In this document: positions 6,549 through 15,021 of the stretch, piece after piece
How positions within the stretch are numbered: the first letter of the stretch is position 1
How the letters are laid out: each line of letters starts with the position of its first letter
Translations under genes and position numbers: made by a program
NCBI GenBank assembly: GCA_018883625.1
Contig: JAHLFV010000185.1
Coordinates: 1 to 23,709, forward strand
From: Candidatus Treponema excrementipullorum
GTDB taxonomy: Bacteria; Spirochaetota; Spirochaetia; Treponematales; Treponemataceae
DNA length: 23,709 bases
Direction of reading: 5' to 3'
The notes under the pieces: generated by a model
Database searches by the model: none
Told to the model about the DNA's origin: nothing
The model's input: only the letters and a program-made list of their open reading frames with translations

Positions 6549-9083
6549 TTATGAAGAACAACTTTCGCATTCTTCCACTTCTAAGGACTTGCTGCGAACA
6601 TAGTACACTGTTTTTACCCCTTCTTCCCAAGCCAAAATGTATAAATCCAACACCTGTCGCATGGAATACTCATTGGTGATGTAGAAATTCATACTCTGAG
6701 CTTGGTCAATATGACGCTGTCTGACGCCACAAGCCTTGATAGACCATGTTTGATCTATTTGATGGGCGTTTTTGTAGTACCACCAAGTTTCCGGGGATAA
6801 TTCGGGAGCAGTTCGTGTCAGCATGTAACCTTTTTTCTCTTCCAAAAACCATTTTTTCATAACCGGGTCAATACCTGGGGTGGTGCCGGAAATTATACTG
6901 GTGGAACTGGTGGGGGCAACAGATAAAAGATAACCGTTACGCATACCCTGTTTTTGTACTTTTTCTGCCAAAGCTTGCCATTCCGGTGAAGTATAATTGC
7001 GTTTTATAAAGTATTCTCCAGTTTGCCATTGAGAACCTTCAAAATAATCGTAAGATCCTTTTTCCGCTGCAATATCTGTACTGGCTTCTATGGCAGCAAA
7101 ATTTATTGTTTCAAATATTTTGTCTGCAAAATGCAGATGTTCCATACTTTCCCATTTTATGGCATTTTTTGCCAACAGGTGATGCCAGCCACTGACGCCC
7201 AGGCCAACTGCTCGATAGGATTTACTTGTTAATTCTGCATAGGGGACGGGGAAATAATTCAAATCAATAACGTTGTCTACAGCCCGTATAGCTGTTTTCA
7301 CTACCTGTGAAAAATAATTTTTGTCTTTTACGGGAATATTACCAAGACTTAATGAAGCAAGGTTACAAACTACAAAATTTCCCGGTTTTGTAGTAGTGAC
7401 TACCACTGTTTCGCCCTGTTCTGTTTTTATCTCGGTGGATATATGGGTAATTTCACTCATATTTTGTGCAATTTCCGTACAGAGGTTTGAACAGTAAATC
7501 ATTCCTTTATGGGCATTAGGATTTGCCCGATTTACTGTGTCACGGTTAAACACAAATGGTGTACCGGTTTCTACTGCAGATTTCAATATTAACCGGACAA
7601 GATCTTTTAATGAAATTGCCCGTTTTGTTATACGATTATCGTGAACGCAGTCAAAATAGCGATTTTCCCATTCCTCTCCCCAAAAATCTTCCAAGTGGTA
7701 ACCTTTTGCCATGTATATTTCGTGAGGACACATAAGGTACCATTGTTGATTTAAATCCTCTTTTGCCATTTTCCAAAACAAATCAGGATAACATACTGCA
7801 GGAAATACGTCGTGGGCTTTCATCCGTTCGTCCCCGTTATTTGTTCGCAGTGCCAAAAACTCAGGTAAATCCTTGTGCCATGCATCAAGATATACGGCAA
7901 CGGCACCTGTTCTTACACCCAGTTGGTCTACAGCTACGGCAGTGTCGTTCACAAGACGTATCCATCGGATAACACCTCCTGCTACCCCTTCAAATCCTCG
8001 GATAGAAGAACCTACAGACCGAACTTTACCGAAATACATCCCCATACCGCCACCAAACTTGGAAACTTTTGCAAAGTTATCGATGGAGCGGTAAATCCCA
8101 TCCAAACTGTCCGGTACGGTGTCTATAAAGCAGGAAGATAACTGATGGTACGGTTTTCTGGCATTGGCCAGTGTTGGAGTCGCCATGGTAACTTCCATTT
8201 TTGAAAGAATATCGTAAAATTGTTTTACCCAGTTCATACGATTGTTGGTTTCTTTCATTGCCAAGTGAAGCGCAATACCTAAAAACATTTCTTGAGGAGT
8301 TTCAAGAGGAATATGTTTTCTTGTTCTGATAACGTATCGTTTTAAGAGTAAATCCAGTCCGGAAAAAGTAAATAAATTATCCCGCTCGGGAACGATAAAG
8401 GTTTCTGCCTCTTCTATTTCAGTCTTAGTGTAATTGTGAAGAATATAGTCTCCGTATAAATTTTCCCCTACAAGATATGACAGTTTTTCGTAAAAACCGG
8501 TGATTCCCAAGGTTGCCATATCTTTATTCAGTTTTTGTCTGAAACTGTAATTAAGAAGACGACCGGCTATATATTCCCATTTGGGAGCTTCCGGACTGAC
8601 CAATTCTGAAGCCGAACGGACAAGAGCTTGCAGTTGCTCATCTCTGCTCATGTTTTCTTTCGCAAAAGAAATAAATTTAGCCTTCAGTATAGTGAGAGAA
8701 TATACATCTTCTTGGAATGTCTTTTGAATGGAAGCAAAAATTTTATCTAGTCCGCCATCGCTGCCATCTTCAGCCGGCCGGATCAAAGCAGAAAGTTCTC
8801 CCCGAGCTTTGCGGAATTCAAAACGCTTTTGCCGGAAAAGAATATACCGTTTACCTTCTTCGTAATATCCGGCTTCCATCAAGGAAAGTTCAACCAAGTC
8901 TTGAATTTTTTCGACAGATTTTACTTCCTGTTTTTCCAGCTTTTCTTCTACGCGCTTTAAAAGGGCCGATAACTCTTCCCCGGAAATCTGTCGACCGGTG
9001 CTGTTAAAGGATTTTGCAATGGCGTTAATGATTTTTTTTCCGTTATATTTTTCCGTTTTTCCTGTCCTTTTTATTATGTCCAT
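6549..9083 (-). CDS. nrdA: Class I ribonucleotide reductase, large (catalytic) subunit
   Basis: NrdA reduces ribonucleoside diphosphates to deoxyribonucleotides. The 844 residues begin with an ATP-cone allosteric domain (about 2-92, starting IIKRTGKTEKYNGKK). The catalytic barrel contains C318 (QLSSC), the N533-C535-E537 active-site triad (NLCTE), and C573 (VVCNLASLSL). The tyrosine pair 827-828 carries the radical. A C-terminal CxxC (C839, C842) re-reduces the active site, probably via thioredoxin. I chose the ATG at 9083 because AGAGGA lies just upstream. An in-frame ATG 57 bases earlier falls inside the promoter region and adds a non-homologous, hydrophobic tail. Presence of the ATP cone implies dATP feedback. 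It is first gene of an nrdA-nrdB operon and diverges from thrS. I saw no clear NrdR box. Confidence 0.96.
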   Translation of the reverse strand: MDIIKRTGKTEKYNGKKIINAIAKSFNSTGRQISGEELSALLKRVEEKLEKQEVKSVEKIQDLVELSLMEAGYYEEGKRYILFRQKRFEFRKARGELSALIRPAEDGSDGGLDKIFASIQKTFQEDVYSLTILKAKFISFAKENMSRDEQLQALVRSASELVSPEAPKWEYIAGRLLNYSFRQKLNKDMATLGITGFYEKLSYLVGENLYGDYILHNYTKTEIEEAETFIVPERDNLFTFSGLDLLLKRYVIRTRKHIPLETPQEMFLGIALHLAMKETNNRMNWVKQFYDILSKMEVTMATPTLANARKPYHQLSSCFIDTVPDSLDGIYRSIDNFAKVSKFGGGMGMYFGKVRSVGSSIRGFEGVAGGVIRWIRLVNDTAVAVDQLGVRTGAVAVYLDAWHKDLPEFLALRTNNGDERMKAHDVFPAVCYPDLFWKMAKEDLNQQWYLMCPHEIYMAKGYHLEDFWGEEWENRYFDCVHDNRITKRAISLKDLVRLILKSAVETGTPFVFNRDTVNRANPNAHKGMIYCSNLCTEIAQNMSEITHISTEIKTEQGETVVVTTTKPGNFVVCNLASLSLGNIPVKDKNYFSQVVKTAIRAVDNVIDLNYFPVPYAELTSKSYRAVGLGVSGWHHLLAKNAIKWESMEHLHFADKIFETINFAAIEASTDIAAEKGSYDYFEGSQWQTGEYFIKRNYTSPEWQALAEKVQKQGMRNGYLLSVAPTSSTSIISGTTPGIDPVMKKWFLEEKKGYMLTRTAPELSPETWWYYKNAHQIDQTWSIKACGVRQRHIDQAQSMNFYITNEYSMRQVLDLYILAWEEGVKTVYYVRSKSLEVEECESCSS

Positions 9084-9111
9084 GAAGTCCTCTCTTTTAT
9101 TATTCGGAACC

Positions 9112-9140
9112 ATGATAATCAATAGGGAAAAAACTATCAA
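9112..9140 (-). promoter_or_regulatory. Predicted promoter of the nrdA-nrdB operon
   Basis: Read on the minus strand, TTGATA (9135-9140), a 17-bp spacer, and TATCAT (9112-9117). The predicted start near 9105 leaves a leader of about 22 nt containing the AGAGGA Shine-Dalgarno of nrdA. Confidence 0.65.
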
Positions 9141-9206
9141 GAAAAAAATCTTTCGATATGGAAAATATCATAGAGAAATTTACTGCGTTGAAAAAATCGC
9201 CTTATC

Positions 9207-9235
9207 TTGACATTGGGGGCTAACCGTTATATCCT
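9207..9235 (+). promoter_or_regulatory. Predicted promoter of thrS
   Basis: A perfect TTGACA (9207-9212), a 17-bp spacer, and TATCCT (9230-9235). The predicted start near 9242 gives a leader of about 30 nt, too short for a T-box riboswitch. The eight bases before the -35 (GCCTTATC) are identical to those before the pyrG -35. Confidence 0.65.
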
Positions 9236-9271
9236 CTACAGATAGCGTAATATACGATGAGAGGTGTCAGA

Positions 9272-11023
9272 ATGTCAAAACAACAGAATGAAAAACTGGA
9301 AATAATCCGTCACAGTACTTCCCATGTTATGGCAGAGGCTGTTTTAAAACTTTTTCCCGGTTCAAAAGTAGCTATCGGGCCTTCCATAGATAATGGATTT
9401 TATTATGATTTTGAATTGACACGTCCCATTACGCAGGAAGATATTCCTTTAATAGAAAAAGAGATGCGTAAAATCGTGTCAGAACCTCATGCTTTTGAAA
9501 GACGGGAAGTTTCCCGAGAAGAAGCATTAAAGATGTTTGCCGACCAGCCTTACAAGGTTGAATTGATCAACGACTTGCCGGAAGATGTCCAAATCTCTGT
9601 ATACAATCAGGGTAATTTTACGGATTTGTGCCGCGGTCCGCACGTGGAAAGTACAAAAGATATTAATCCTCAAGCTTTCAAAATTATGAAGACAGCGGGA
9701 GCATATTGGAGAGGAGATGAAAAACGCCCTATGCTTACCCGTATTTACGGTACAGCGTGGGAAAAGCCTGCTGACTTAAAGAACTATTTGGATATGTTGG
9801 CAGAGGCTGAACGACGGGATCACAGAAAACTAGGTAAGGAACTGGATTTGTTTCATATCGATGAAGAAAATCCCGGGGAAATTTTTTGGCACCCCAATGG
9901 TTGGACAATTTATTCTACCATCCGGGATTATGTCCGTCAAAAAATTCGTAAAGACGGGTATGTGGAAGTAAATACTCCCTTTGTTATGCCCAGAACTTTG
10001 TGGGAGCGTTCTGGACACTGGGCAAAATACCGGGAAAATATGTTTATTACCGAAAGTGAAAAACGGCTTTTTGCCCTCAAACCTATGAATTGTCCCGGTC
10101 ACGTGGAAATTTTCAAAAACCGTCTCCGTTCCTATAAGGATTTGCCTTTACGTATGGCAGAATTCGGTTCTTGTACAAGAAATGAAGCATCGGGAGCTCT
10201 CCACGGTATTATGCGTGTTCGAGGCTTTGTACAGGATGACGGTCATATTTTCTGTACCGAGGCACAAATTCCTTCCGAAGTAAAAAAATTCTGTGATTTG
10301 TTAAAAGATATGTACAAGGATTTCGGGTTTGGTGATGATAAGATTTCCGTTAAATTTTCTACTAGACCGGAACTGAGGGTAGGTGACGATGCTACTTGGG
10401 ACAGAGCAGAGGCAGCTTTGGCAGATGCCTGTGTACAAGCTGGCTTGACATACGAAATTCAGCCGGGTGAGGGTGCTTTCTACGGACCAAAACTTGAGTT
10501 TACTTTGGTGGATGCTTTGGGACGGGAATGGCAATGCGGTACTATTCAGGTTGACTACCAGTTGCCTTCCGGGGAACGGCTTAATGCAGAATACATCGGG
10601 GACGATAACGGCAGACATCACCCGGTAATGTTGCACAGAGCTGTTTTGGGGTCTTTGGAGCGATTTATCGGTATTTTGATAGAAAACTTTGCCGGAGCTT
10701 TCCCACCTTGGTTACACTATCAGCAGGCGGTGGTAATACCTGTAGCTCCCTCATTTAACGAGTATGCTGAAAAAGTTGCAGGAATTTTGACAGATGCCGA
10801 TTTGAGAGTCAGTGCAGACTTAGGCAACGACAGAATGAACGCAAAGATCAGATTTGCCCAAACCCAAAAGATTCCTTACATGTTGGTTGTAGGTGAAAAG
10901 GAAATGGCGGAGGGAACTGTTGCCGTTCGTTTCAGAAACGGTGCTCCTCAAAAAGTTATGACTGTGGAGGAGTTTAAACAGTATCTGTTGGATAATGTAC
11001 GCAATCATTCTGTAGACTTATAA
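9272..11023 (+). CDS. thrS: Threonyl-tRNA synthetase lacking the TGS domain
   Basis: This enzyme charges tRNA-Thr. The 583 residues start almost directly in the editing (N2) domain. They carry HSTSH (H14, H18) and DLCRGPH (C120, H124), the conserved editing-site residues that remove mis-charged serine. The class II catalytic core has the zinc ligands C274 (MNCPGH), H325 (DDGH) and H455 (HPVMLHRA). The C-terminal anticodon-binding domain covers about 480-575. The roughly 60-residue N-terminal TGS domain of the E. coli enzyme (642 aa) is absent. The ATG at 9272 has GAGGTG upstream. An in-frame ATG five codons earlier does not restore TGS. It has its own promoter and terminator and diverges from nrdA. 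Confidence 0.96.
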   Translation: MSKQQNEKLEIIRHSTSHVMAEAVLKLFPGSKVAIGPSIDNGFYYDFELTRPITQEDIPLIEKEMRKIVSEPHAFERREVSREEALKMFADQPYKVELINDLPEDVQISVYNQGNFTDLCRGPHVESTKDINPQAFKIMKTAGAYWRGDEKRPMLTRIYGTAWEKPADLKNYLDMLAEAERRDHRKLGKELDLFHIDEENPGEIFWHPNGWTIYSTIRDYVRQKIRKDGYVEVNTPFVMPRTLWERSGHWAKYRENMFITESEKRLFALKPMNCPGHVEIFKNRLRSYKDLPLRMAEFGSCTRNEASGALHGIMRVRGFVQDDGHIFCTEAQIPSEVKKFCDLLKDMYKDFGFGDDKISVKFSTRPELRVGDDATWDRAEAALADACVQAGLTYEIQPGEGAFYGPKLEFTLVDALGREWQCGTIQVDYQLPSGERLNAEYIGDDNGRHHPVMLHRAVLGSLERFIGILIENFAGAFPPWLHYQQAVVIPVAPSFNEYAEKVAGILTDADLRVSADLGNDRMNAKIRFAQTQKIPYMLVVGEKEMAEGTVAVRFRNGAPQKVMTVEEFKQYLLDNVRNHSVDL

Positions 11024-11032
11024 GATTGATCA

Positions 11033-11070
11033 GAAGGGAGGATAGCTTTTGAGCCTCCCTTCCTGTTTTT
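11033..11070 (+). terminator. Intrinsic terminator of thrS
   Basis: A 9-bp stem GAAGGGAGG (11033-11041) / CCTCCCTTC (11054-11062), with a 12-nt loop, followed by CTGTTTTT. It begins 10 bp after the thrS stop. Confidence 0.85.
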
Positions 11071-11136
11071 CTATACCGTTTTATGCGTCTGTGGTAGAAA
11101 ACTGATAATTTTAATGCCGAATAGGGGGAAGTTACC

Positions 11137-11574
11137 GTGAAAAAGTGTTTTGCGACTGTGGCTGTTGTTGCATTGATTTGTAGCTTGACGGCATGTTCTC
11201 GGCTCGTTTCTTTATGGGAGTCTAAACATGTTATTTCCGCTTGGGAAGCAGATTTTGTCAGTTACGGTTCTCCCATTAAATTAAAAGCAGAGTTTTATAA
11301 AGACAACACATTTCTTATTTCCGGTACTAACGCCGGGAAAAAAGCTTCTCTTTCCGGTAAAGTGTTGCGAGGTGATCCTGCTGCCGAAGAAGGGCAGTTG
11401 TCTTTGGTGATTTTATCCATGACTGATCCCGGTGCTACTGAAACCTTTACTTTTACAGAAGAAACCGGTCCGAAAGATACAGGGGTAATCTCAGGCAACC
11501 AAATGTTTTTATCGGAAACGTTAGGTCAAAATCCCCTGACCAAAAAAAATCGTAAGTTTTTATTCTTTTTCTAA
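11137..11574 (+). CDS. Small putative lipoprotein of unknown function
   Basis: A 145-residue protein I do not recognise. It begins with a lipoprotein signal peptide (MKKCFATVAVVALICSLTAC) whose lipobox LTAC places the lipidated cysteine at residue 20. The mature part is about 125 residues, with alternating strands such as IKLKAEFYKDNTFLISG and QLSLVILSMTD. This suggests a small beta-rich domain; that is inference. The start codon is GTG, with AGGGGG about eight bases upstream. An A8 run near the 3' end (from 11541) precedes the basic, aromatic tail KKNRKFLFFF. The 3' end overlaps the convergent lipoprotein gene by 15 bp. No clear promoter was found in the 113 bp after thrS beyond a weak GATAAT at about 11103. 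Confidence 0.75.
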   Translation: MKKCFATVAVVALICSLTACSRLVSLWESKHVISAWEADFVSYGSPIKLKAEFYKDNTFLISGTNAGKKASLSGKVLRGDPAAEEGQLSLVILSMTDPGATETFTFTEETGPKDTGVISGNQMFLSETLGQNPLTKKNRKFLFFF

Positions 11575-12708
11575 TTTTTTTCCGATTTCCCGTAAATTTA
11601 CGGCAATTAAACCTGATCTACCTGTTTTATAAAAGTCTGATTCTTCCCATGCAGCGTACAATGTATCGCCGGAGATGGTAAAGTCTCCATAGATGAATCC
11701 AGCCGGCAATTTTGGCAGTAGGAACGCGATAACTTCTTCTGCTTGTTGCAAGCCGTCCGTATACAAAAGACTTTTAGAGATATAGGTAGTACCGTCGGAA
11801 AAAAGAGCTACGGCTCCTTTTGATGAGACGTAGGAATATCCCTGAAAAATATACTGTCCCAAAGATTGTTGAGAAGTGTTATCATATATTACGGGAGCAA
11901 TTTGACCTTCCTCTTTGCTTGTAAGATAAAATTCAAAGGTATGAGGAACCTGAGCAAAGAGCAGTTGCAAGGCCTCCGGCGCCATAGATAATTTTAGCGG
12001 TTGTTGTGCATTCCTGAATTCTGTGTTGCTGATTTCTTTTTTTGTCAATGCAATATTTGCGGGAGTAGGAATGGAACCATCTTCATTAACGGTTGAAAAA
12101 CTTATGTAGGAAAAATCTACTCTGTCATTGTGTGTAGTTTTTACTGTTGCCAGCCAGCTACCTTTTTGAGGAATTATACTTGTTATCTGTGCATTACCCG
12201 GCAAATCTAAATCTTCATAGGTCAAAACAGGGATACATAGTTTGGAATATTTGTCATACTTTACTAAAAGAGGGCGCTGTTTTTTTTCCGAAGTTTGTTG
12301 CTTATTAAAATAGTCGTTTTGGTACAGATTAAAAATAGGACCATCTTTGGTAAAAACCAAGGTATCTACCGTAACATGTTGAAAAATAGCCGGATCTCTG
12401 TATAAAGTAGGCTTACCTGAAGAAAAATCCATAATTCCTAGGCGATTTACTACACCGCAGTTGTCAGTGGAACTGCTTCCTGCATTGGCTAATCGGATGG
12501 CTTCTGTCCAAGGTTTTGCTGCCACTTCCGGGGCCTGTTGAGGGGCATCCACAGGGAATAAGCCTAGTGGTGAGAAATAGTACCACTGATGAGCTTTTAA
12601 TAAGCTGATTTCTGTCATAGGTGGTACAGAGTTGTCACCACATGAAAGCAAAAACAACATGGGAAACACAACCAAAGCAATGGTCCGGAAATATTTTAAC
12701 AGATTCAT
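11560..12708 (-). CDS. Putative lipoprotein of unknown function (second of a coupled pair)
   Basis: A 382-residue protein without a family I can name. The signal peptide has the lipobox LLSC, giving a lipidated cysteine at residue 23. The mature protein lacks membrane segments. It has many short beta-type stretches, for example YSYVSSKGAVALFSDGTTYIS and FTISGDTLYAAWEES. These could be repeated blades of a propeller-like fold, but I cannot prove this. The ATG at 12708 shares its A with the stop TGA of the upstream gene (TGATG), so translation is probably coupled. A TTG one codon earlier is possible but unnecessary. It is the last gene of a two-gene unit and overlaps the convergent small lipoprotein by 15 bp. 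Confidence 0.82.
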   Translation of the reverse strand: MNLLKYFRTIALVVFPMLFLLSCGDNSVPPMTEISLLKAHQWYYFSPLGLFPVDAPQQAPEVAAKPWTEAIRLANAGSSSTDNCGVVNRLGIMDFSSGKPTLYRDPAIFQHVTVDTLVFTKDGPIFNLYQNDYFNKQQTSEKKQRPLLVKYDKYSKLCIPVLTYEDLDLPGNAQITSIIPQKGSWLATVKTTHNDRVDFSYISFSTVNEDGSIPTPANIALTKKEISNTEFRNAQQPLKLSMAPEALQLLFAQVPHTFEFYLTSKEEGQIAPVIYDNTSQQSLGQYIFQGYSYVSSKGAVALFSDGTTYISKSLLYTDGLQQAEEVIAFLLPKLPAGFIYGDFTISGDTLYAAWEESDFYKTGRSGLIAVNLREIGKKLEKE

Positions 12709-13532
12709 CAATATACAGTGTACTCTTCAATTTGTCTTGTGACAAGTAGTCCATTCTGATTTTTTCTGCCCATTACAGAAAATATTCCCTTTTCTGTTAA
12801 GTACATATTATCCTCGCTATGGGAAAAATTTTCTTCTTTGGGGACAGTGACAAGTACCGTTATATCTTGCTCTGCTACAACAGGGAGTTGAGGTATGTAT
12901 CTATAGTAGAGCTGTCCTAGTCCGGCAGTAGAGACGGGAACATACGCTGTTTCCGCAAACTGAAAAGAATATGTTGTAGCTTTACCCCGAAGGATGTCTG
13001 AAATAAGTTTTTCTTTGTTAATAAGCCAAGGTGAAAAAAACTTGTCTTTAGCCTTGTAGTCTTGAGATTTTTTTTGTATGAAGGCTTGCAGTTTATTCCA
13101 ATTAAAACTTTGTATACGTTTATGTTCTGTAGGAAATCGTTGCAGTAGTTCCATAGCCAATTGAGCTCCGTAGCCATCTGTCCAAGCGGATTTTGTTGTG
13201 TACGGATACATACAACCGGCCGGAAAGAAAAATGTTGCGCTTTCTTCTGAAAAAGGTGTTTCTGTTATGGGATAAGCAAGGAATGGGGTTACATTGTTTC
13301 GTTTTACAATGAATTCCACTTCTTTTGTTTGAGGAGGTAAAAACTTTGTCTGTATCGTACCTTGAGAAAACAGAACCGTCTTCCAACCGGCCAATGGAGG
13401 GTAGTTCTCCGGGTACTCTGGTAAATAAAATACCTGAGTCTGCCGGGGAGAAGGGGAGTGTAATCCTGTTTCCTGCGAACAGGCCGATAACAATAAAACC
13501 GGAATCAGAAAAAAAAGATATGTGTTTTTCAT
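12708..13532 (-). CDS. Putative lipoprotein of unknown function (first of a coupled pair)
   Basis: A 274-residue protein that I do not recognise. The signal peptide MKNTYLFFLIPVLLLSAC ends in the lipobox LSAC with cysteine 18, so it should be anchored in a membrane. The mature part is rich in Pro and aromatic residues near the N-terminus (VFYLPEYPENYPPLAGWKTV). A lysine-rich helical segment follows at about 150-185. Its stop overlaps the next gene's start, so the two lipoproteins probably act together. No Shine-Dalgarno precedes the ATG. CATAAT lies exactly six bases upstream, the spacing seen in the leaderless promoters here, though with no good -35. The strong terminator of the OmpA gene separates it from the upstream operon. 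Confidence 0.82.
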   Translation of the reverse strand: MKNTYLFFLIPVLLLSACSQETGLHSPSPRQTQVFYLPEYPENYPPLAGWKTVLFSQGTIQTKFLPPQTKEVEFIVKRNNVTPFLAYPITETPFSEESATFFFPAGCMYPYTTKSAWTDGYGAQLAMELLQRFPTEHKRIQSFNWNKLQAFIQKKSQDYKAKDKFFSPWLINKEKLISDILRGKATTYSFQFAETAYVPVSTAGLGQLYYRYIPQLPVVAEQDITVLVTVPKEENFSHSEDNMYLTEKGIFSVMGRKNQNGLLVTRQIEEYTVY

Positions 13533-13538
13533 ATTTTA

Positions 13539-13564
13539 ATTATGGTAAAAAAAATAAAAAAAAC
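13539..13564 (-). promoter_or_regulatory. Candidate -10 with homopolymer tracts upstream of the lipoprotein pair
   Basis: Read on the minus strand, T8-A-T8 (13547-13563), AC, then CATAAT (13539-13544), six bases before the ATG at 13532. The -35 region is poor (GTCGTT at 17 bp). Slippage in either T8 run would change promoter spacing. Confidence 0.4.
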
Positions 13565-13575
13565 GACACGAAACT

Positions 13576-13624
13576 AAAAAAAAAGACTGTCCCTTTGAAG
13601 TTTTTTAGCACTTCCGGGACAGCC
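13576..13624 (-). terminator. Intrinsic terminator of the TPR-LysM-OmpA operon
   Basis: On the minus strand GGCTGTCCC (13616-13624) pairs with GGGACAGTC (13585-13593), nine pairs with one G-T. A further inner stem GGAAGT/ACTTC lies within, and nine T follow. It starts 12 bp after the OmpA stop. Confidence 0.9.
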
Positions 13625-13635
13625 TGGGTTACCTT

Positions 13636-15021
13636 TTAATTTTCCGGTAAGGCATCGGGACTTCTTTGAACGTAAGTAGTTTTAGGAATAACCATAATTT
13701 CTACACGGCGGTTCATAGCTCGTCCCTCATCCGTTGAGTTATCTCCTATGGGAACGGTACCTCCAAAGCCTTTGTAGGTGAAATCTGTTGTATCAACTCC
13801 CCGTTGCTGTAGGGCATCCATAATGGCTTTGGCACGCTGCAGTGACAACTCCATTTCACCGGTAGGTTTACCGACACTAGCCGTGTGACCTTCAACGGAT
13901 ATGGTAAAGTTACCCATGTCTGTTACGGTTTTTACCATCTCTGCCAATTCATCAAGGCGTTGCTCTTCTCCCGGTAATAATTCTGAAGAGTCGGCAACAA
14001 ACTGCAGATTTTGTATAGAAATCTGCAAACCTCTGTAGGTATCGTCAATGGTAACATCTGGAACCTTATCGGTGTATGTGTAAGACTTTAACTCCCGTAA
14101 AGCAACATAATAAGCTGCATCCTTATCAGGGGCAGTAGCGGGATATATGAGATTTTCTTTGTCTAACAAAATAACGACTTTTCCCTGGCTTAAAAGTTCC
14201 ATGTTTTCAGGTAGAGATAAAATCCGTAAAGCGTCTTTTCTAGATATAACAGGGTCGGTGCGATATACTCCGTATACTTTTCTTGCCCGTATGCGCAAAG
14301 GATCGTTTCCGACTCTGTCTTTGTATCGACTTTCATCGCTGGAGTAATCATAATGAATAATTCCTTGATTCTGGGCTACAGTGGGCTGCACCATATTTTT
14401 TTCGTAAATGAGGTTCATCTGTTCGTCCCATACTTTGGGGAAGAAACACGGTTCTGTCTCATCTTCTACAAATTCCCCTTGTACAGGTAAAGCTCCTCGG
14501 GCATCTATAATGATACCGGTATACTCTCTTGTAGCTGTTTGTTCGATAGGCGGATAAGCAGAGTAAGGATAAGTGTGACGAACCAATAAAGAACTGAGGG
14601 TTAACATGTCTAAGTCGTGATCCATAGTCAATTCCATACCGTTGCGGCTGAAAACACCCGGGATTCTCTTTGCATTTTTTATGAGGCTGGAAATGTTGTC
14701 AAAGGGAACTTCATCCCTGATAACCAAGTCACCCATCATGTTGGAAGAATCCACTTTTAAAGCCAACAAGGGATCTTTTATCATGAGAGGCAAATACATA
14801 TTCATTTTGTTGACAGCCACTGTTTTTCCTGTAGGAAAGGAAAGATTCGCTGCTTCCATGTCAAAGTTGACTGTGGAGGTAAAGCTATTTTTCGTCCAGT
14901 CAACGGTACTGGATGATGTTACCGATTGAGCAAAAACTCCGTTGCTTAAAATTAAAAAAAAGAACACGTAACAGCATTTTTTTATCATGTATAAGGAAAT
15001 CTTTTTCACCTGCGACCTCAT
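13636..15021 (-). CDS. OmpA-domain envelope protein with altered peptidoglycan-binding motif
   Basis: A 461-residue exported protein. The signal peptide runs to about A31 (LSNGVFA). The middle (about 165-300) contains IIDARGALPVQGEF and VISRKDALRILSL, a pattern I associate with LPP20/FlgP-like envelope proteins; this is inference. Residues 330-445 form an OmpA/MotB-type domain, with R396 (LSLQRAKAI) and NRRVEI (437-442). The usual Asp of the GHTD motif is Ala (GHTA, 378-381). The layout recalls T. pallidum Tp0624, an OmpA-domain protein. The ATG at 15021 overlaps the preceding stop (ATGA), so translation is coupled; M12 is an alternative start with a more standard signal peptide. It is the last gene of a three-gene operon and is followed by a strong terminator. 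Confidence 0.9.
   Translation of the reverse strand: MRSQVKKISLYMIKKCCYVFFFLILSNGVFAQSVTSSSTVDWTKNSFTSTVNFDMEAANLSFPTGKTVAVNKMNMYLPLMIKDPLLALKVDSSNMMGDLVIRDEVPFDNISSLIKNAKRIPGVFSRNGMELTMDHDLDMLTLSSLLVRHTYPYSAYPPIEQTATREYTGIIIDARGALPVQGEFVEDETEPCFFPKVWDEQMNLIYEKNMVQPTVAQNQGIIHYDYSSDESRYKDRVGNDPLRIRARKVYGVYRTDPVISRKDALRILSLPENMELLSQGKVVILLDKENLIYPATAPDKDAAYYVALRELKSYTYTDKVPDVTIDDTYRGLQISIQNLQFVADSSELLPGEEQRLDELAEMVKTVTDMGNFTISVEGHTASVGKPTGEMELSLQRAKAIMDALQQRGVDTTDFTYKGFGGTVPIGDNSTDEGRAMNRRVEIMVIPKTTYVQRSPDALPEN

Noticed and set aside
9084..9271. NrdR boxes before nrdA, or a T-box leader before thrS
   Set aside because: I saw no NrdR-like tandem palindromes in the 188-bp region. The thrS leader is only about 30 nt, too short for a T-box.
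11590..11603. Perfect 14-bp palindrome CCGTAAATTTACGG near the end of the 382-aa lipoprotein gene
   Set aside because: It lies inside coding sequence (Asn-Leu-Arg), has no loop for a hairpin and no T-run, and no gene starts nearby, so an operator role is unsupported.
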